In this document: piece by piece, positions 1-6,848 of the stretch | Position numbering within the stretch: position 1 is the first letter of the stretch | Layout of the letters: each line of letters starts with the position of its first letter | Made by a program: the position numbers and the translations under genes | Assembly: GCF_028656955.1 (NCBI RefSeq) | Contig: NZ_JAMDGY010000024.1 | Span: 124,001 to 188,000 of the forward strand | Reading direction: 5' to 3' | Length of the DNA: 64,000 nucleotides | Origin: Pseudomonas fontis | Lineage (GTDB): Bacteria; Pseudomonadota; Gammaproteobacteria; Pseudomonadales; Pseudomonadaceae | Notes under the pieces: model-generated | Databases searched by the model: none | What the model saw: only the letters and a program-made list of their open reading frames with translations | Told to the model about the DNA's origin: nothing

Positions 1-360
1 AACCCCGAGGAAACGCCAGAAGACGCCCTGTATCGCGAGCTGAACGAAGAAGTAGGCCTGGAGCGGCAGGATGTTGAAATTCTTGCCTGCACCCGTGGCT
101 GGTTGCGTTATCGTTTACCCCAACGTCTGGTCCGTACCCACAGCCAACCGCTGTGCATCGGCCAGAAACAGAAGTGGTTCCTGCTGCGCCTGGTCTCCAA
201 CGAGCAGCGGGTGCGCATGGACCTGACCGGCAAACCGGAGTTCGACGGCTGGCGCTGGGTCAGCTATTGGTATCCGCTGGGCCAGGTGGTGACATTCAAG
301 CGCGAGGTTTACCGCCGCGCTCTCAAAGAGCTTGCCCCGCGCCTGCTGGCGCGCGACTGA
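1..360 (+). CDS. rppH: RNA pyrophosphohydrolase RppH (5' end missing)
   Basis: Nudix hydrolase that removes pyrophosphate from the 5' end of triphosphorylated mRNA and so starts 5'-end-dependent decay in the cytoplasm. The reading frame is open from base 1, so the start and the first part of the Nudix box lie outside the window. The rest of the box is visible in the first 20 residues ([19 protein letters not shown], with the REL..EE..G core). The following part contains RYRLP and the [10 protein letters not shown] segment typical of RppH. It lies 22 bp before ptsP on the same strand, the usual Pseudomonas arrangement, which suggests co-transcription. Identification rests on family likeness and synteny. 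Confidence 0.9.
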   Translation, partial: NPEETPEDALYRELNEEVGLERQDVEILACTRGWLRYRLPQRLVRTHSQPLCIGQKQKWFLLRLVSNEQRVRMDLTGKPEFDGWRWVSYWYPLGQVVTFKREVYRRALKELAPRLLARD

Positions 361-382
361 CGACGGAGTTCGACCCCGAGCC

Positions 383-2662
383 ATGCTCAATACGCTGCGC
401 AAGATCGTCCAGGAAGTTAACTCCGCCAAGGATCTCAAGACGGCGTTGGGGATCATTGTCTTGCGCGTCAAAGAGGCCATGGGCAGCCAGGTCTGTTCGG
501 TCTACCTGCTCGACCCGGAAAGCAACCGCTTCGTATTGATGGCCACCGAGGGCCTGAACAAGCGCTCCATCGGCAAGGTCAGCATGGCGCCCAACGAAGG
601 CCTGGTCGGCCTGGTGGGCACCCGGGAAGAGCCGCTGAACCTGGAACACGCCGCCGACCACCCGCGCTACCGCTACTTTGCCGAAACCGGCGAGGAGCGT
701 TTCGCCTCCTTCCTCGGCGCCCCGATCATTCACCACCGCCGCGTCGTCGGCGTGTTGGTCATCCAGCAAAAAGAACGTCGGCAGTTCGACGAAGGCGAAG
801 AAGCCTTCCTGGTCACCATGAGTGCGCAGCTGGCCGGGGTTATCGCCCATGCCGAGGCCACCGGCTCGATTCGCGGCCTGGGCCGCCAGGGCAAGGGCAT
901 CCAGGAAGCCAAGTTCGTCGGTGTACCGGGCTCGCCGGGCGCTGCGGTGGGCAAGGCGGTGGTCATGCTGCCGCCGGCCGACCTGGACGTGGTGCCGGAC
1001 AAGACCATCAGCGATGTCGACGCCGAGCTGCAACTGTTCAATACCGCTTTGGAAGGGGTGCGCAGCGACATGCGCACCTTGTCGGACAAGCTGGCCACGC
1101 AACTGCGCCCGGAAGAGCGCGCACTGTTCGACGTGTACCTGATGATGCTCGACGACGCTGCCCTGGGCGGTGAAGTGGCCGAGGTGATCAAGACCGGCCA
1201 GTGGGCCCAGGGTGCCTTGCGCCAGGTGGTCGGCGAGCACGTCAACCGTTTTGAACTGATGGACGACGCCTACCTGCGCGAGCGTGCTTCCGACGTCAAG
1301 GACCTCGGCCGGCGTCTGCTGGCCTACCTGCAGGAAGAGCGTCAGCAGTCCCTGGTCTACCCCGACAACACCATCCTGATCAGCGAAGAGCTGACCCCGG
1401 CCATGCTCGGCGAAGTGCCGGAAGGCAAACTGGTGGGGCTGGTCTCGGTACTCGGTTCGGGCAACTCGCACGTCGCGATCCTGGCTCGCGCCATGGGCAT
1501 CCCGACGGTGATGGGCCTGGTCGACCTGCCGTACTCGAAGGTCGACGGCATCGGCATGATCGTCGATGGCTACAAGGGCGAGGTCTACACCAACCCCAGC
1601 GACGTGTTGTGCAAGCAGTACGCCGAGGTGGTCGAAGAGGAGCGCCAACTGGCCCAGGGCCTCGATGCGCTGCGCGAGCTGCCGTGCATTACCCCGGACG
1701 GCCACCGCATGCCGTTGTGGGTGAACACCGGCCTGCTGGCCGATGTGGCGCGTGCGCAGCAGCGCGGCGCCGAGGGTGTCGGCCTGTACCGCACCGAAGT
1801 CCCGTTCATGATCAACCAACGCTTCCCGAGCGAGAAGGAGCAGTTGGCGATCTACCGCGAGCAGTTGGCGGCGTTCCATCCCTTGCCGGTGACCATGCGC
1901 AGCCTGGACATCGGTGGCGACAAGTCCTTGTCGTACTTTCCGATCAAGGAAGACAACCCGTTCCTCGGCTGGCGCGGTATCCGCGTGACCCTCGACCACC
2001 CGGAAATCTTCCTGGTGCAGACCCGCGCGATGCTCAAGGCCAGCGAAGGGCTGAACAACCTGCGCATCCTGCTGCCGATGATTTCCGGCATTCACGAGCT
2101 GGAAGAAGCGTTGCACCTGATCCACCGGGCCTGGGGCGAGGTGCGCGACGAGGGCACCGACGTGCCGATGCCGCCGGTGGGGGTGATGGTCGAGATTCCG
2201 GCCGCGGTGTACCAGACCAAGGAACTGGCGCGGCAGGTGGACTTCCTCTCGGTGGGCTCCAACGACCTGACCCAGTACCTGCTGGCGGTCGACCGCAACA
2301 ACCCACGGGTGGCCGACCTGTATGACTACCTGCACCCGGCTGTATTGCAGGCGTTGCAGCATGTGGTGACGGCGGCGCATGCCGAGGGCAAGCCGGTGAG
2401 TATCTGCGGCGAGATGGCCGGTGACCCGGCAGCGGCGGTGCTGTTGATGGCGATGGGCTTTGACAGCTTGTCGATGAACGCCACCAACTTGCCGAAAGTG
2501 AAGTGGATGTTGCGCCAGGTTGGCCTGGGCAAGGCCAAGGAGCTGCTGGCGCAGGCCATGAGCATTGATAACCCGCAAGTTATCCACAGCTCGTTGCAAC
2601 TGGCCCTGAAGAACCTGGGGCTGGCGCGGATGATCGGCCCGGGGTCGTCCAAGACCGCGTAG
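383..2662 (+). CDS. ptsP: Phosphoenolpyruvate-protein phosphotransferase PtsP (EI-Ntr)
   Basis: First enzyme of the nitrogen phosphotransferase system. It takes phosphate from PEP and passes it to NPr (PtsO) and on to PtsN, linking carbon/nitrogen status to regulation. The 759-residue protein starts at ATG 383 with the usual GAF sensor domain (about residues 1-150). An EI N-terminal domain follows, with the phospho-histidine in GSGNSHVAILAR (His near residue 363). The C-terminal PEP-binding barrel has GSNDLTQYLLAVDRNN and the CGEMAGDP cysteine motif. A longer frame opens upstream at 332, but it would overlap rppH; the GAF-domain start at 383 fits the family. A palindromic repeat follows the stop codon. 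Confidence 0.96.
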   Translation: MLNTLRKIVQEVNSAKDLKTALGIIVLRVKEAMGSQVCSVYLLDPESNRFVLMATEGLNKRSIGKVSMAPNEGLVGLVGTREEPLNLEHAADHPRYRYFAETGEERFASFLGAPIIHHRRVVGVLVIQQKERRQFDEGEEAFLVTMSAQLAGVIAHAEATGSIRGLGRQGKGIQEAKFVGVPGSPGAAVGKAVVMLPPADLDVVPDKTISDVDAELQLFNTALEGVRSDMRTLSDKLATQLRPEERALFDVYLMMLDDAALGGEVAEVIKTGQWAQGALRQVVGEHVNRFELMDDAYLRERASDVKDLGRRLLAYLQEERQQSLVYPDNTILISEELTPAMLGEVPEGKLVGLVSVLGSGNSHVAILARAMGIPTVMGLVDLPYSKVDGIGMIVDGYKGEVYTNPSDVLCKQYAEVVEEERQLAQGLDALRELPCITPDGHRMPLWVNTGLLADVARAQQRGAEGVGLYRTEVPFMINQRFPSEKEQLAIYREQLAAFHPLPVTMRSLDIGGDKSLSYFPIKEDNPFLGWRGIRVTLDHPEIFLVQTRAMLKASEGLNNLRILLPMISGIHELEEALHLIHRAWGEVRDEGTDVPMPPVGVMVEIPAAVYQTKELARQVDFLSVGSNDLTQYLLAVDRNNPRVADLYDYLHPAVLQALQHVVTAAHAEGKPVSICGEMAGDPAAAVLLMAMGFDSLSMNATNLPKVKWMLRQVGLGKAKELLAQAMSIDNPQVIHSSLQLALKNLGLARMIGPGSSKTA

Positions 2663-2680
2663 CCGGCCTTGCACCATTTT

Positions 2681-2760
2681 TGTAGCCGCTGCCGACAGGC
2701 TGCGCTGGAGCCCGTGAGGGCTCCCAAAGGCGACGCCTGCTGTGCAGGCGAGCGCAGCCT
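2681..2760. repeat. Palindromic repeat (family B, GTAGCCGCTGCCG type)
   Basis: Dyad with exact 10-base outer arms (AGGCTGCGCT at 2697-2706 and AGCGCAGCCT at 2751-2760). Two smaller hairpins lie inside (GGAGCCC/GGGCTCC and GCCTGC/GCAGGC). It sits between the converging ends of ptsP and the NRDE gene and may end transcription from both sides. Related copies occur at 10111, 33492 and 56420. Confidence 0.75.
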
Positions 2761-2768
2761 TGCTCCGC

Positions 2769-3515
2769 TCAGACCTGCAGATCCACCTCACCCAAGTGAC
2801 CGCCAAACGGCCCGAAGCTGCGTTCGACCAGGCGCCGCCGGCCATCCGCCGCGACAATCAGCACGGTACTCGCCCTCGTCCCATAGCTCTGGCTGGCGAT
2901 GAACACACTCGACAGCAGCCGCTCGGTCGCCAGCCCCACGCCGGTCTCCGGCAGCTCGCTTTCCAGCGCCTGGGTGCTGTCCCCGAGCAGTTCCAGCAAA
3001 TGTGCCGGCTGCGGGTCGCCGAGCAACGCCTGCAACCCGGCCCGCGCCTTGACCAGTTTCGGCCAGGGCGTATCCAGCCCGGCATTCGACAGGCCGTACA
3101 CCCCAGGTGTGAGCAACTGCGCCGTCCCGGCACGGGCATTCAGATACCCCAATTGCTGCAAGTCGCCGACCAGCAGGTTGAACCCCGAATACTGGTGGCG
3201 GCGGCTCATGACCTCTTCCAGGTAGGCATCAACCCCCAGCTCACCGCGCAGGAACCCCGCCACCAGCTCACCGCGCGAACGCGGCCCGAGGGCCTGCTGC
3301 GGGTCACGGATATTGGTCAGCGCCGCAAAGCGCCCACCCGGGCCGACGCCCAGCCAGGTGCCGCCCGCCTCCAAGTCACGCCCGGCATACACCCCCGGCG
3401 CATCGTCCCAGGGCCCCAGCGCCTGGCTGGGGCGGGCATGGAATTCATCGCGGTTGGCCGCAACGATCAGCGGCCGGGCTTGCCCCGGCTGCCAGGCAAA
3501 TACGATCAGGCACAT
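2769..3515 (-). CDS. NRDE / TANGO2-like protein
   Basis: Member of the NRDE family (Pfam NRDE, related to eukaryotic TANGO2), of unsettled biochemical role; TANGO2 relatives have been linked to heme handling. The 248-residue protein begins with MCLIVFAW, placing the family's conserved Cys at position 2, and has the name-giving ANRDEF motif near residue 30. The start at 3515 was chosen over an upstream in-frame start at 3542 because the Cys-2 is a family feature. The gene converges with ptsP and is divergent from the TSUP permease gene, with 130 bp between the starts. No operon partner is visible. Confidence 0.85.
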   Translation of the reverse strand: MCLIVFAWQPGQARPLIVAANRDEFHARPSQALGPWDDAPGVYAGRDLEAGGTWLGVGPGGRFAALTNIRDPQQALGPRSRGELVAGFLRGELGVDAYLEEVMSRRHQYSGFNLLVGDLQQLGYLNARAGTAQLLTPGVYGLSNAGLDTPWPKLVKARAGLQALLGDPQPAHLLELLGDSTQALESELPETGVGLATERLLSSVFIASQSYGTRASTVLIVAADGRRRLVERSFGPFGGHLGEVDLQV

Positions 3516-3645
3516 AGGTTGACCCCCTGTGTTTTTGCCCACTGTACCGGGACTGTCGTCACCTATCTATCGACTAAACGTGTCTTCACTAGAGCCGCAG
3601 GCCCACCTTCCGTTACCATGCCAGACTGAATTTTCGGGGGCGACA

Positions 3646-4428
3646 ATGGAATTCGTGCTCTATCTGCTGCTAGGCGCCTGTGCAGGCGTGCTGGCCGGGC
3701 TGTTCGGCGTGGGTGGCGGGATCATCATCGTGCCGGTGCTGGTGTTCAGCTTCACCTTGCAGGGTTTCGATCCGTCGGTGCTGACCCACCTGGCCGTCGG
3801 CACGTCGCTGGCAACCATCGTGTTCACCTCGATCAATGCCATCCGCGAGCACCATCGCAAAGGCGCGGTGCAGTGGCCGATCTTTGTCTGGATGACCGTC
3901 GGTATCCTCATCGGCGCCGGCATCGGGGCCAAGACCGCCTCGCTGATCCAGGGCCCGTACCTGCAGAAGATCATCGGCGTGTTCGCCCTGATCATTGCCG
4001 CGCAGATGGCCATGGACCTCAAGCCCAAGGCCAGTCGCGGCATCCCCGGCAAAGGCGGGCTGACCGCTGCCGGCAGCGTGATTGGCTGGGCCTCGGCAAT
4101 TTTCGGCATTGGCGGCGGCTCGCTGACCGTGCCGTTCCTGACCTGGCGCAGCCTGCCAATGCAGCAGGCCGTGGCGACCTCGTCGGCCTGTGGTTTCCCG
4201 ATTGCCGTGGCCAGCGCCCTGAGCTTCATGGTGCTGGGCTGGCACGACCCGCTGTTGCCCGCGCACAGCGTCGGTTTCGTGTATTTACCCGCGCTGCTGG
4301 GGATCGCCCTCACCAGCATGTTTTTCGCCCGCTACGGCGCGCGCCTGGCGCATAAATTGTCGCCACGTTTGCTTAAACGGCTGTTCGCCGCACTGCTGTT
4401 CTGTGTCGGCCTGAGCTTTTTGCTTTAA
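3646..4428 (+). CDS. TSUP (TauE/SafE) family permease
   Basis: Inner-membrane protein of 260 residues, of the sulfite exporter/TauE family that moves sulfur-containing or other organic anions. It is highly hydrophobic with about eight membrane segments. The two glycine-rich family repeats are visible: GVLAGLFGVGGGIIIVP near the N-terminus and ASAIFGIGGGSLTVPFL in the second half. ATG 3646 is preceded by a G-rich stretch that can act as ribosome binding site; a longer upstream frame lacks this and is not hydrophobic. It lies 15 bp before lgt and is probably co-transcribed. The substrate cannot be told from sequence. Confidence 0.88.
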   Translation: MEFVLYLLLGACAGVLAGLFGVGGGIIIVPVLVFSFTLQGFDPSVLTHLAVGTSLATIVFTSINAIREHHRKGAVQWPIFVWMTVGILIGAGIGAKTASLIQGPYLQKIIGVFALIIAAQMAMDLKPKASRGIPGKGGLTAAGSVIGWASAIFGIGGGSLTVPFLTWRSLPMQQAVATSSACGFPIAVASALSFMVLGWHDPLLPAHSVGFVYLPALLGIALTSMFFARYGARLAHKLSPRLLKRLFAALLFCVGLSFLL

Positions 4429-4443
4429 CGAGAAGGAGTCACC

Positions 4444-5247
4444 ATGCTGCCTTACCCGCAGATCGATCCCGTGGCCTTGGCCATCGGGCCGCTGAAAATC
4501 CACTGGTACGGCTTGATGTACCTGGTCGGCATCGGCGGCGCCTGGCTGCTGGCCTCGCGTCGGCTGAACCGCTTCGACGCCACCTGGAGCCGTGAAAAAC
4601 TCTCGGACCTGGTGTTCTGGCTGTCCATGGGCGTGATCGTCGGCGGGCGCCTGGGCTACGTATTGTTCTACGACCTGAGTGCCTACCTGGCCAACCCGAC
4701 GCTGATCCTTGAAGTGTGGAAGGGCGGCATGTCGTTCCACGGCGGCTTTATCGGGGTGATGTTGGCGGCCGTGTGGTTCGGCAAGCGCAACAACAAGACG
4801 TTCTTCGAGCTGATGGACTTCATCGCGCCGATGGTGCCGATTGGCCTGGGCGCCGGGCGTATCGGCAACTTCATCAACGCCGAGCTGTGGGGCAAGGCTA
4901 CCGACGTGCCATGGGCGATGGTGTTCCCCACCGACCCGGCGCAACTGGCACGCCATCCGTCGCAGCTTTATCAGTTTGCGTTGGAAGGTGTGGCGCTGTT
5001 CCTTATCCTTTGGCTGTACTCGCGCAAGCCACGGCCAACCATGGCGGTGTCCGGGATGTTTGCCCTGTTCTACGGGATCTTCCGCTTCATCGTCGAATTC
5101 GTCCGCGTGCCGGACGCCCAGCTGGGCTATATCGCCTTCGGCTGGCTGACCATGGGTCAATTGCTGTGCGTGCCGATGATCCTCGGTGGTATCGGCTTGA
5201 TCTGGTGGGCCTACAACCGTACACCGACGGCCAAGGCCGCCGTTTGA
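4444..5247 (+). CDS. lgt: Prolipoprotein diacylglyceryl transferase Lgt
   Basis: Transfers a diacylglyceryl group from phosphatidylglycerol to the lipobox cysteine of prolipoproteins, the first step of lipoprotein maturation, in the inner membrane. The 267-residue protein has about seven membrane segments, the early HWYGLMYL motif, the [10 protein letters not shown] motif and the Lgt signature [15 protein letters not shown] with its conserved Arg and Asn. The Shine-Dalgarno AAGGAG lies just upstream of ATG 4444. The start of thyA follows after 49 bp, with a hairpin between. Confidence 0.97.
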   Translation: MLPYPQIDPVALAIGPLKIHWYGLMYLVGIGGAWLLASRRLNRFDATWSREKLSDLVFWLSMGVIVGGRLGYVLFYDLSAYLANPTLILEVWKGGMSFHGGFIGVMLAAVWFGKRNNKTFFELMDFIAPMVPIGLGAGRIGNFINAELWGKATDVPWAMVFPTDPAQLARHPSQLYQFALEGVALFLILWLYSRKPRPTMAVSGMFALFYGIFRFIVEFVRVPDAQLGYIAFGWLTMGQLLCVPMILGGIGLIWWAYNRTPTAKAAV

Positions 5248-5253
5248 TTTTCC

Positions 5254-5285
5254 ACGGCAGGGGCGATCCCCCTGCCGTCTTTGTT
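5254..5285 (+). terminator. Hairpin with short T-tract between lgt and thyA
   Basis: A perfect 10-base stem (ACGGCAGGGG at 5254-5263 and CCCCTGCCGT at 5269-5278) with a 5-base loop is followed by CTTTGTT. It has the form of a weak intrinsic terminator for lgt. It ends less than 20 bp before the thyA start, so it may reduce rather than fully stop read-through. Confidence 0.55.
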
Positions 5286-5296
5286 ACAGGTAAGCC

Positions 5297-6268
5297 ATGA
5301 AACAGTATCTAGATCTGGTCCGTGACGTCATCGACAACGGCACCCTGCAAAGCAACCGTACCGGCGTGCGCACCATCAGCCTGCCGGGCGCGATGCTGCG
5401 CTTCGACCTGCAGAAGGGCTTCCCGGCCATCACCACGCGGCGCCTGGCGTTCAAGTCGGCGATTGGCGAGATGGTCGGCTTCCTGCGCGGCGTGAAGAAC
5501 GCTGGCGAGTTCCGCGAGCTGGGCTGCAAGGTCTGGGACCAGAACGCCAACGAAAACGCCCAGTGGCTGGCCAACCCGTTCCGCCAGGGGCATGACGACC
5601 TGGGCGAGATCTACGGCGTGCAATGGCGCCAGTGGCCGGCCTACAAGCGTGTTCCGCTGAGCAACCCGGCGGCCATCGAGCTGGCGCAGAGCCAGGGTTT
5701 CCAGAAGATTGCCGAGTCTGAAGAAGACGGCGAAGCCTTCGTGGTGCTGTACAAGGCCATCGACCAGATTCGCCAGTGCATCGACACCATCCACAACGAC
5801 CCGGGCAGCCGGCGCATCCTGTTCCACGGCTGGAACTGTGCCCAGCTGGACGAGATGGCGTTGCCGCCGTGCCATTTGCTGTACCAGTTCCACCCGAATG
5901 TCGAGACCAAGGAAATCTCCCTGACGCTCTACATCCGCTCCAACGACCTGGGCCTGGGCACGCCGTTCAACCTTACCGAAGGCGCGGCGCTGCTGTCGCT
6001 GATGGGCCGCCTGACCGGCTACACGCCGCGCTGGTTCACCTATTTCATCGGTGATGCGCACGTCTACGAGAACCACCTGGACATGCTCAACGAACAGCTC
6101 AAGCGCGAGCCTTTGGCGGCGCCGAAGCTGGTGATTTCCGAGCGTGTGCCGGAGTTTGCCAAGACCGGCGTGTACGAGCCGGAGTGGCTGGAGAAGATCG
6201 AGCCGAGCGACTTCAGCCTGGAAGGCTACGAGCACCATGCGCCGATGACGGCGCCAATGGCGGTGTAA
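5297..6268 (+). CDS. thyA: Thymidylate synthase ThyA (long Pseudomonas form)
   Basis: Makes dTMP from dUMP with methylene-tetrahydrofolate as methyl donor. The 323-residue protein is longer than the 264-residue enterobacterial type, with extra sequence inserted roughly between residues 85 and 160 (around the stretch after [12 protein letters not shown]). Core residues are present: catalytic Cys192 in [10 protein letters not shown], the phosphate-binding [11 protein letters not shown], and a variant of the dUMP-binding segment reading [13 protein letters not shown]. The C-terminus ends APMAV. The partner enzyme that recycles dihydrofolate, folA, is also in this window. Confidence 0.95.
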   Translation: MKQYLDLVRDVIDNGTLQSNRTGVRTISLPGAMLRFDLQKGFPAITTRRLAFKSAIGEMVGFLRGVKNAGEFRELGCKVWDQNANENAQWLANPFRQGHDDLGEIYGVQWRQWPAYKRVPLSNPAAIELAQSQGFQKIAESEEDGEAFVVLYKAIDQIRQCIDTIHNDPGSRRILFHGWNCAQLDEMALPPCHLLYQFHPNVETKEISLTLYIRSNDLGLGTPFNLTEGAALLSLMGRLTGYTPRWFTYFIGDAHVYENHLDMLNEQLKREPLAAPKLVISERVPEFAKTGVYEPEWLEKIEPSDFSLEGYEHHAPMTAPMAV

Positions 6269-6285
6269 GCCTTGCCTGAACCTGT

Positions 6286-6308
6286 GGGCGCCAGCCTTGC
6301 CGGCGCCC
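6286..6308 (+). terminator. GC-rich hairpin after thyA
   Basis: GGGCGCC (6286-6292) pairs with GGCGCCC (6302-6308) around a 9-base loop, in the gap between the converging thyA and cadR genes. There is no good T-run, so it may be a weak terminator or an mRNA-stabilising hairpin. Confidence 0.35.
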
Positions 6309-6330
6309 TCAGGTCCAGCTCTGCCATGGC

Positions 6331-6774
6331 TCAATGCCCATGGCTTCTGCCCACATGGGAATGCTCTGCCTCCGGGGCCGTTACCGCCCCGTTCACCTCA
6401 AGATGCTGCAAGATCGAGCACTGCGCCTCCTTGGCATGACAGTGCTGGCGCAGCTCTATCAGCTGGTTCTGCAAGGCCATCAGGCCGTCGATTCTCGCCT
6501 TCACATGGCAGATGTGCTCATCGATCAGCGCATTCACGCTTTCGCACTGGTCTTCCGGGCCATCGCGCAGGCGCAGCAGGCTGCGAATCTCCTCCAACGT
6601 CATGTCCAGGGTGCGGCAGTTGCGGATGAACGTCAGCCGCTCGACATGCGCCTGGGTGTACAGCCGGTAGTTGCCATCGCTGCGCGCAGGCTCTGGCAGC
6701 AGGCTTTCACGCTCGTAATAACGGATGGTCTCCACCGCACAGTCGGTGGCTTTGGCCAGTTCGCCGATTTTCAT
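6331..6774 (-). CDS. cadR: Cd(II)/Pb(II)-responsive MerR-family regulator CadR
   Basis: Metal-sensing activator of the divergent efflux gene cadA. The 147-residue protein starts MKIGELAK with the MerR-type winged helix-turn-helix (residues 1-70, YYERESLLPEP motif), then a dimerisation helix. All three cysteines known to bind cadmium in P. putida CadR are at the same numbers: Cys77, Cys112 and Cys119. The C-terminal tail is histidine-rich (EHSHVGRSHGH). The start at 6774 was chosen because MKIG is the family N-terminus and GAGGA lies upstream; the longer frame to 6834 would cover the operator. Its operator lies 27-47 bp upstream. Confidence 0.95.
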   Translation of the reverse strand: MKIGELAKATDCAVETIRYYERESLLPEPARSDGNYRLYTQAHVERLTFIRNCRTLDMTLEEIRSLLRLRDGPEDQCESVNALIDEHICHVKARIDGLMALQNQLIELRQHCHAKEAQCSILQHLEVNGAVTAPEAEHSHVGRSHGH

Positions 6775-6798
6775 TGCAAGAATCCTCGGGGGAATGCT

Positions 6799-6829
6799 TG
6801 ACCCTATAGTGGCTACAGGGTGTTCACTT
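6799..6829 (+). promoter_or_regulatory. cadA promoter with CadR operator
   Basis: The 21-base dyad ACCCTATAGTGGCTACAGGGT (6801-6821) is symmetric except for one base pair and matches the CadR box as I remember it for P. putida. It begins inside a TTGACC -35 element (6799-6804) and fills a long spacer (about 19 bp) before a poor -10 (TTCACT, 6824-6829). An over-long spacer spanned by the operator is the hallmark of MerR-type promoters, where the metal-bound protein untwists the DNA. The same site is placed to repress cadR. Confidence 0.85.
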
Positions 6830-6848
6830 GGCAACAGGACCTATACGG

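Noticed and set aside
323..2857. Long open frame (844 codons) on the minus strand opposite ptsP
   Set aside because: It mirrors ptsP, has Gln/His/Arg-rich composition typical of antisense frames in GC-rich DNA, shows no domain and lacks a ribosome binding site.
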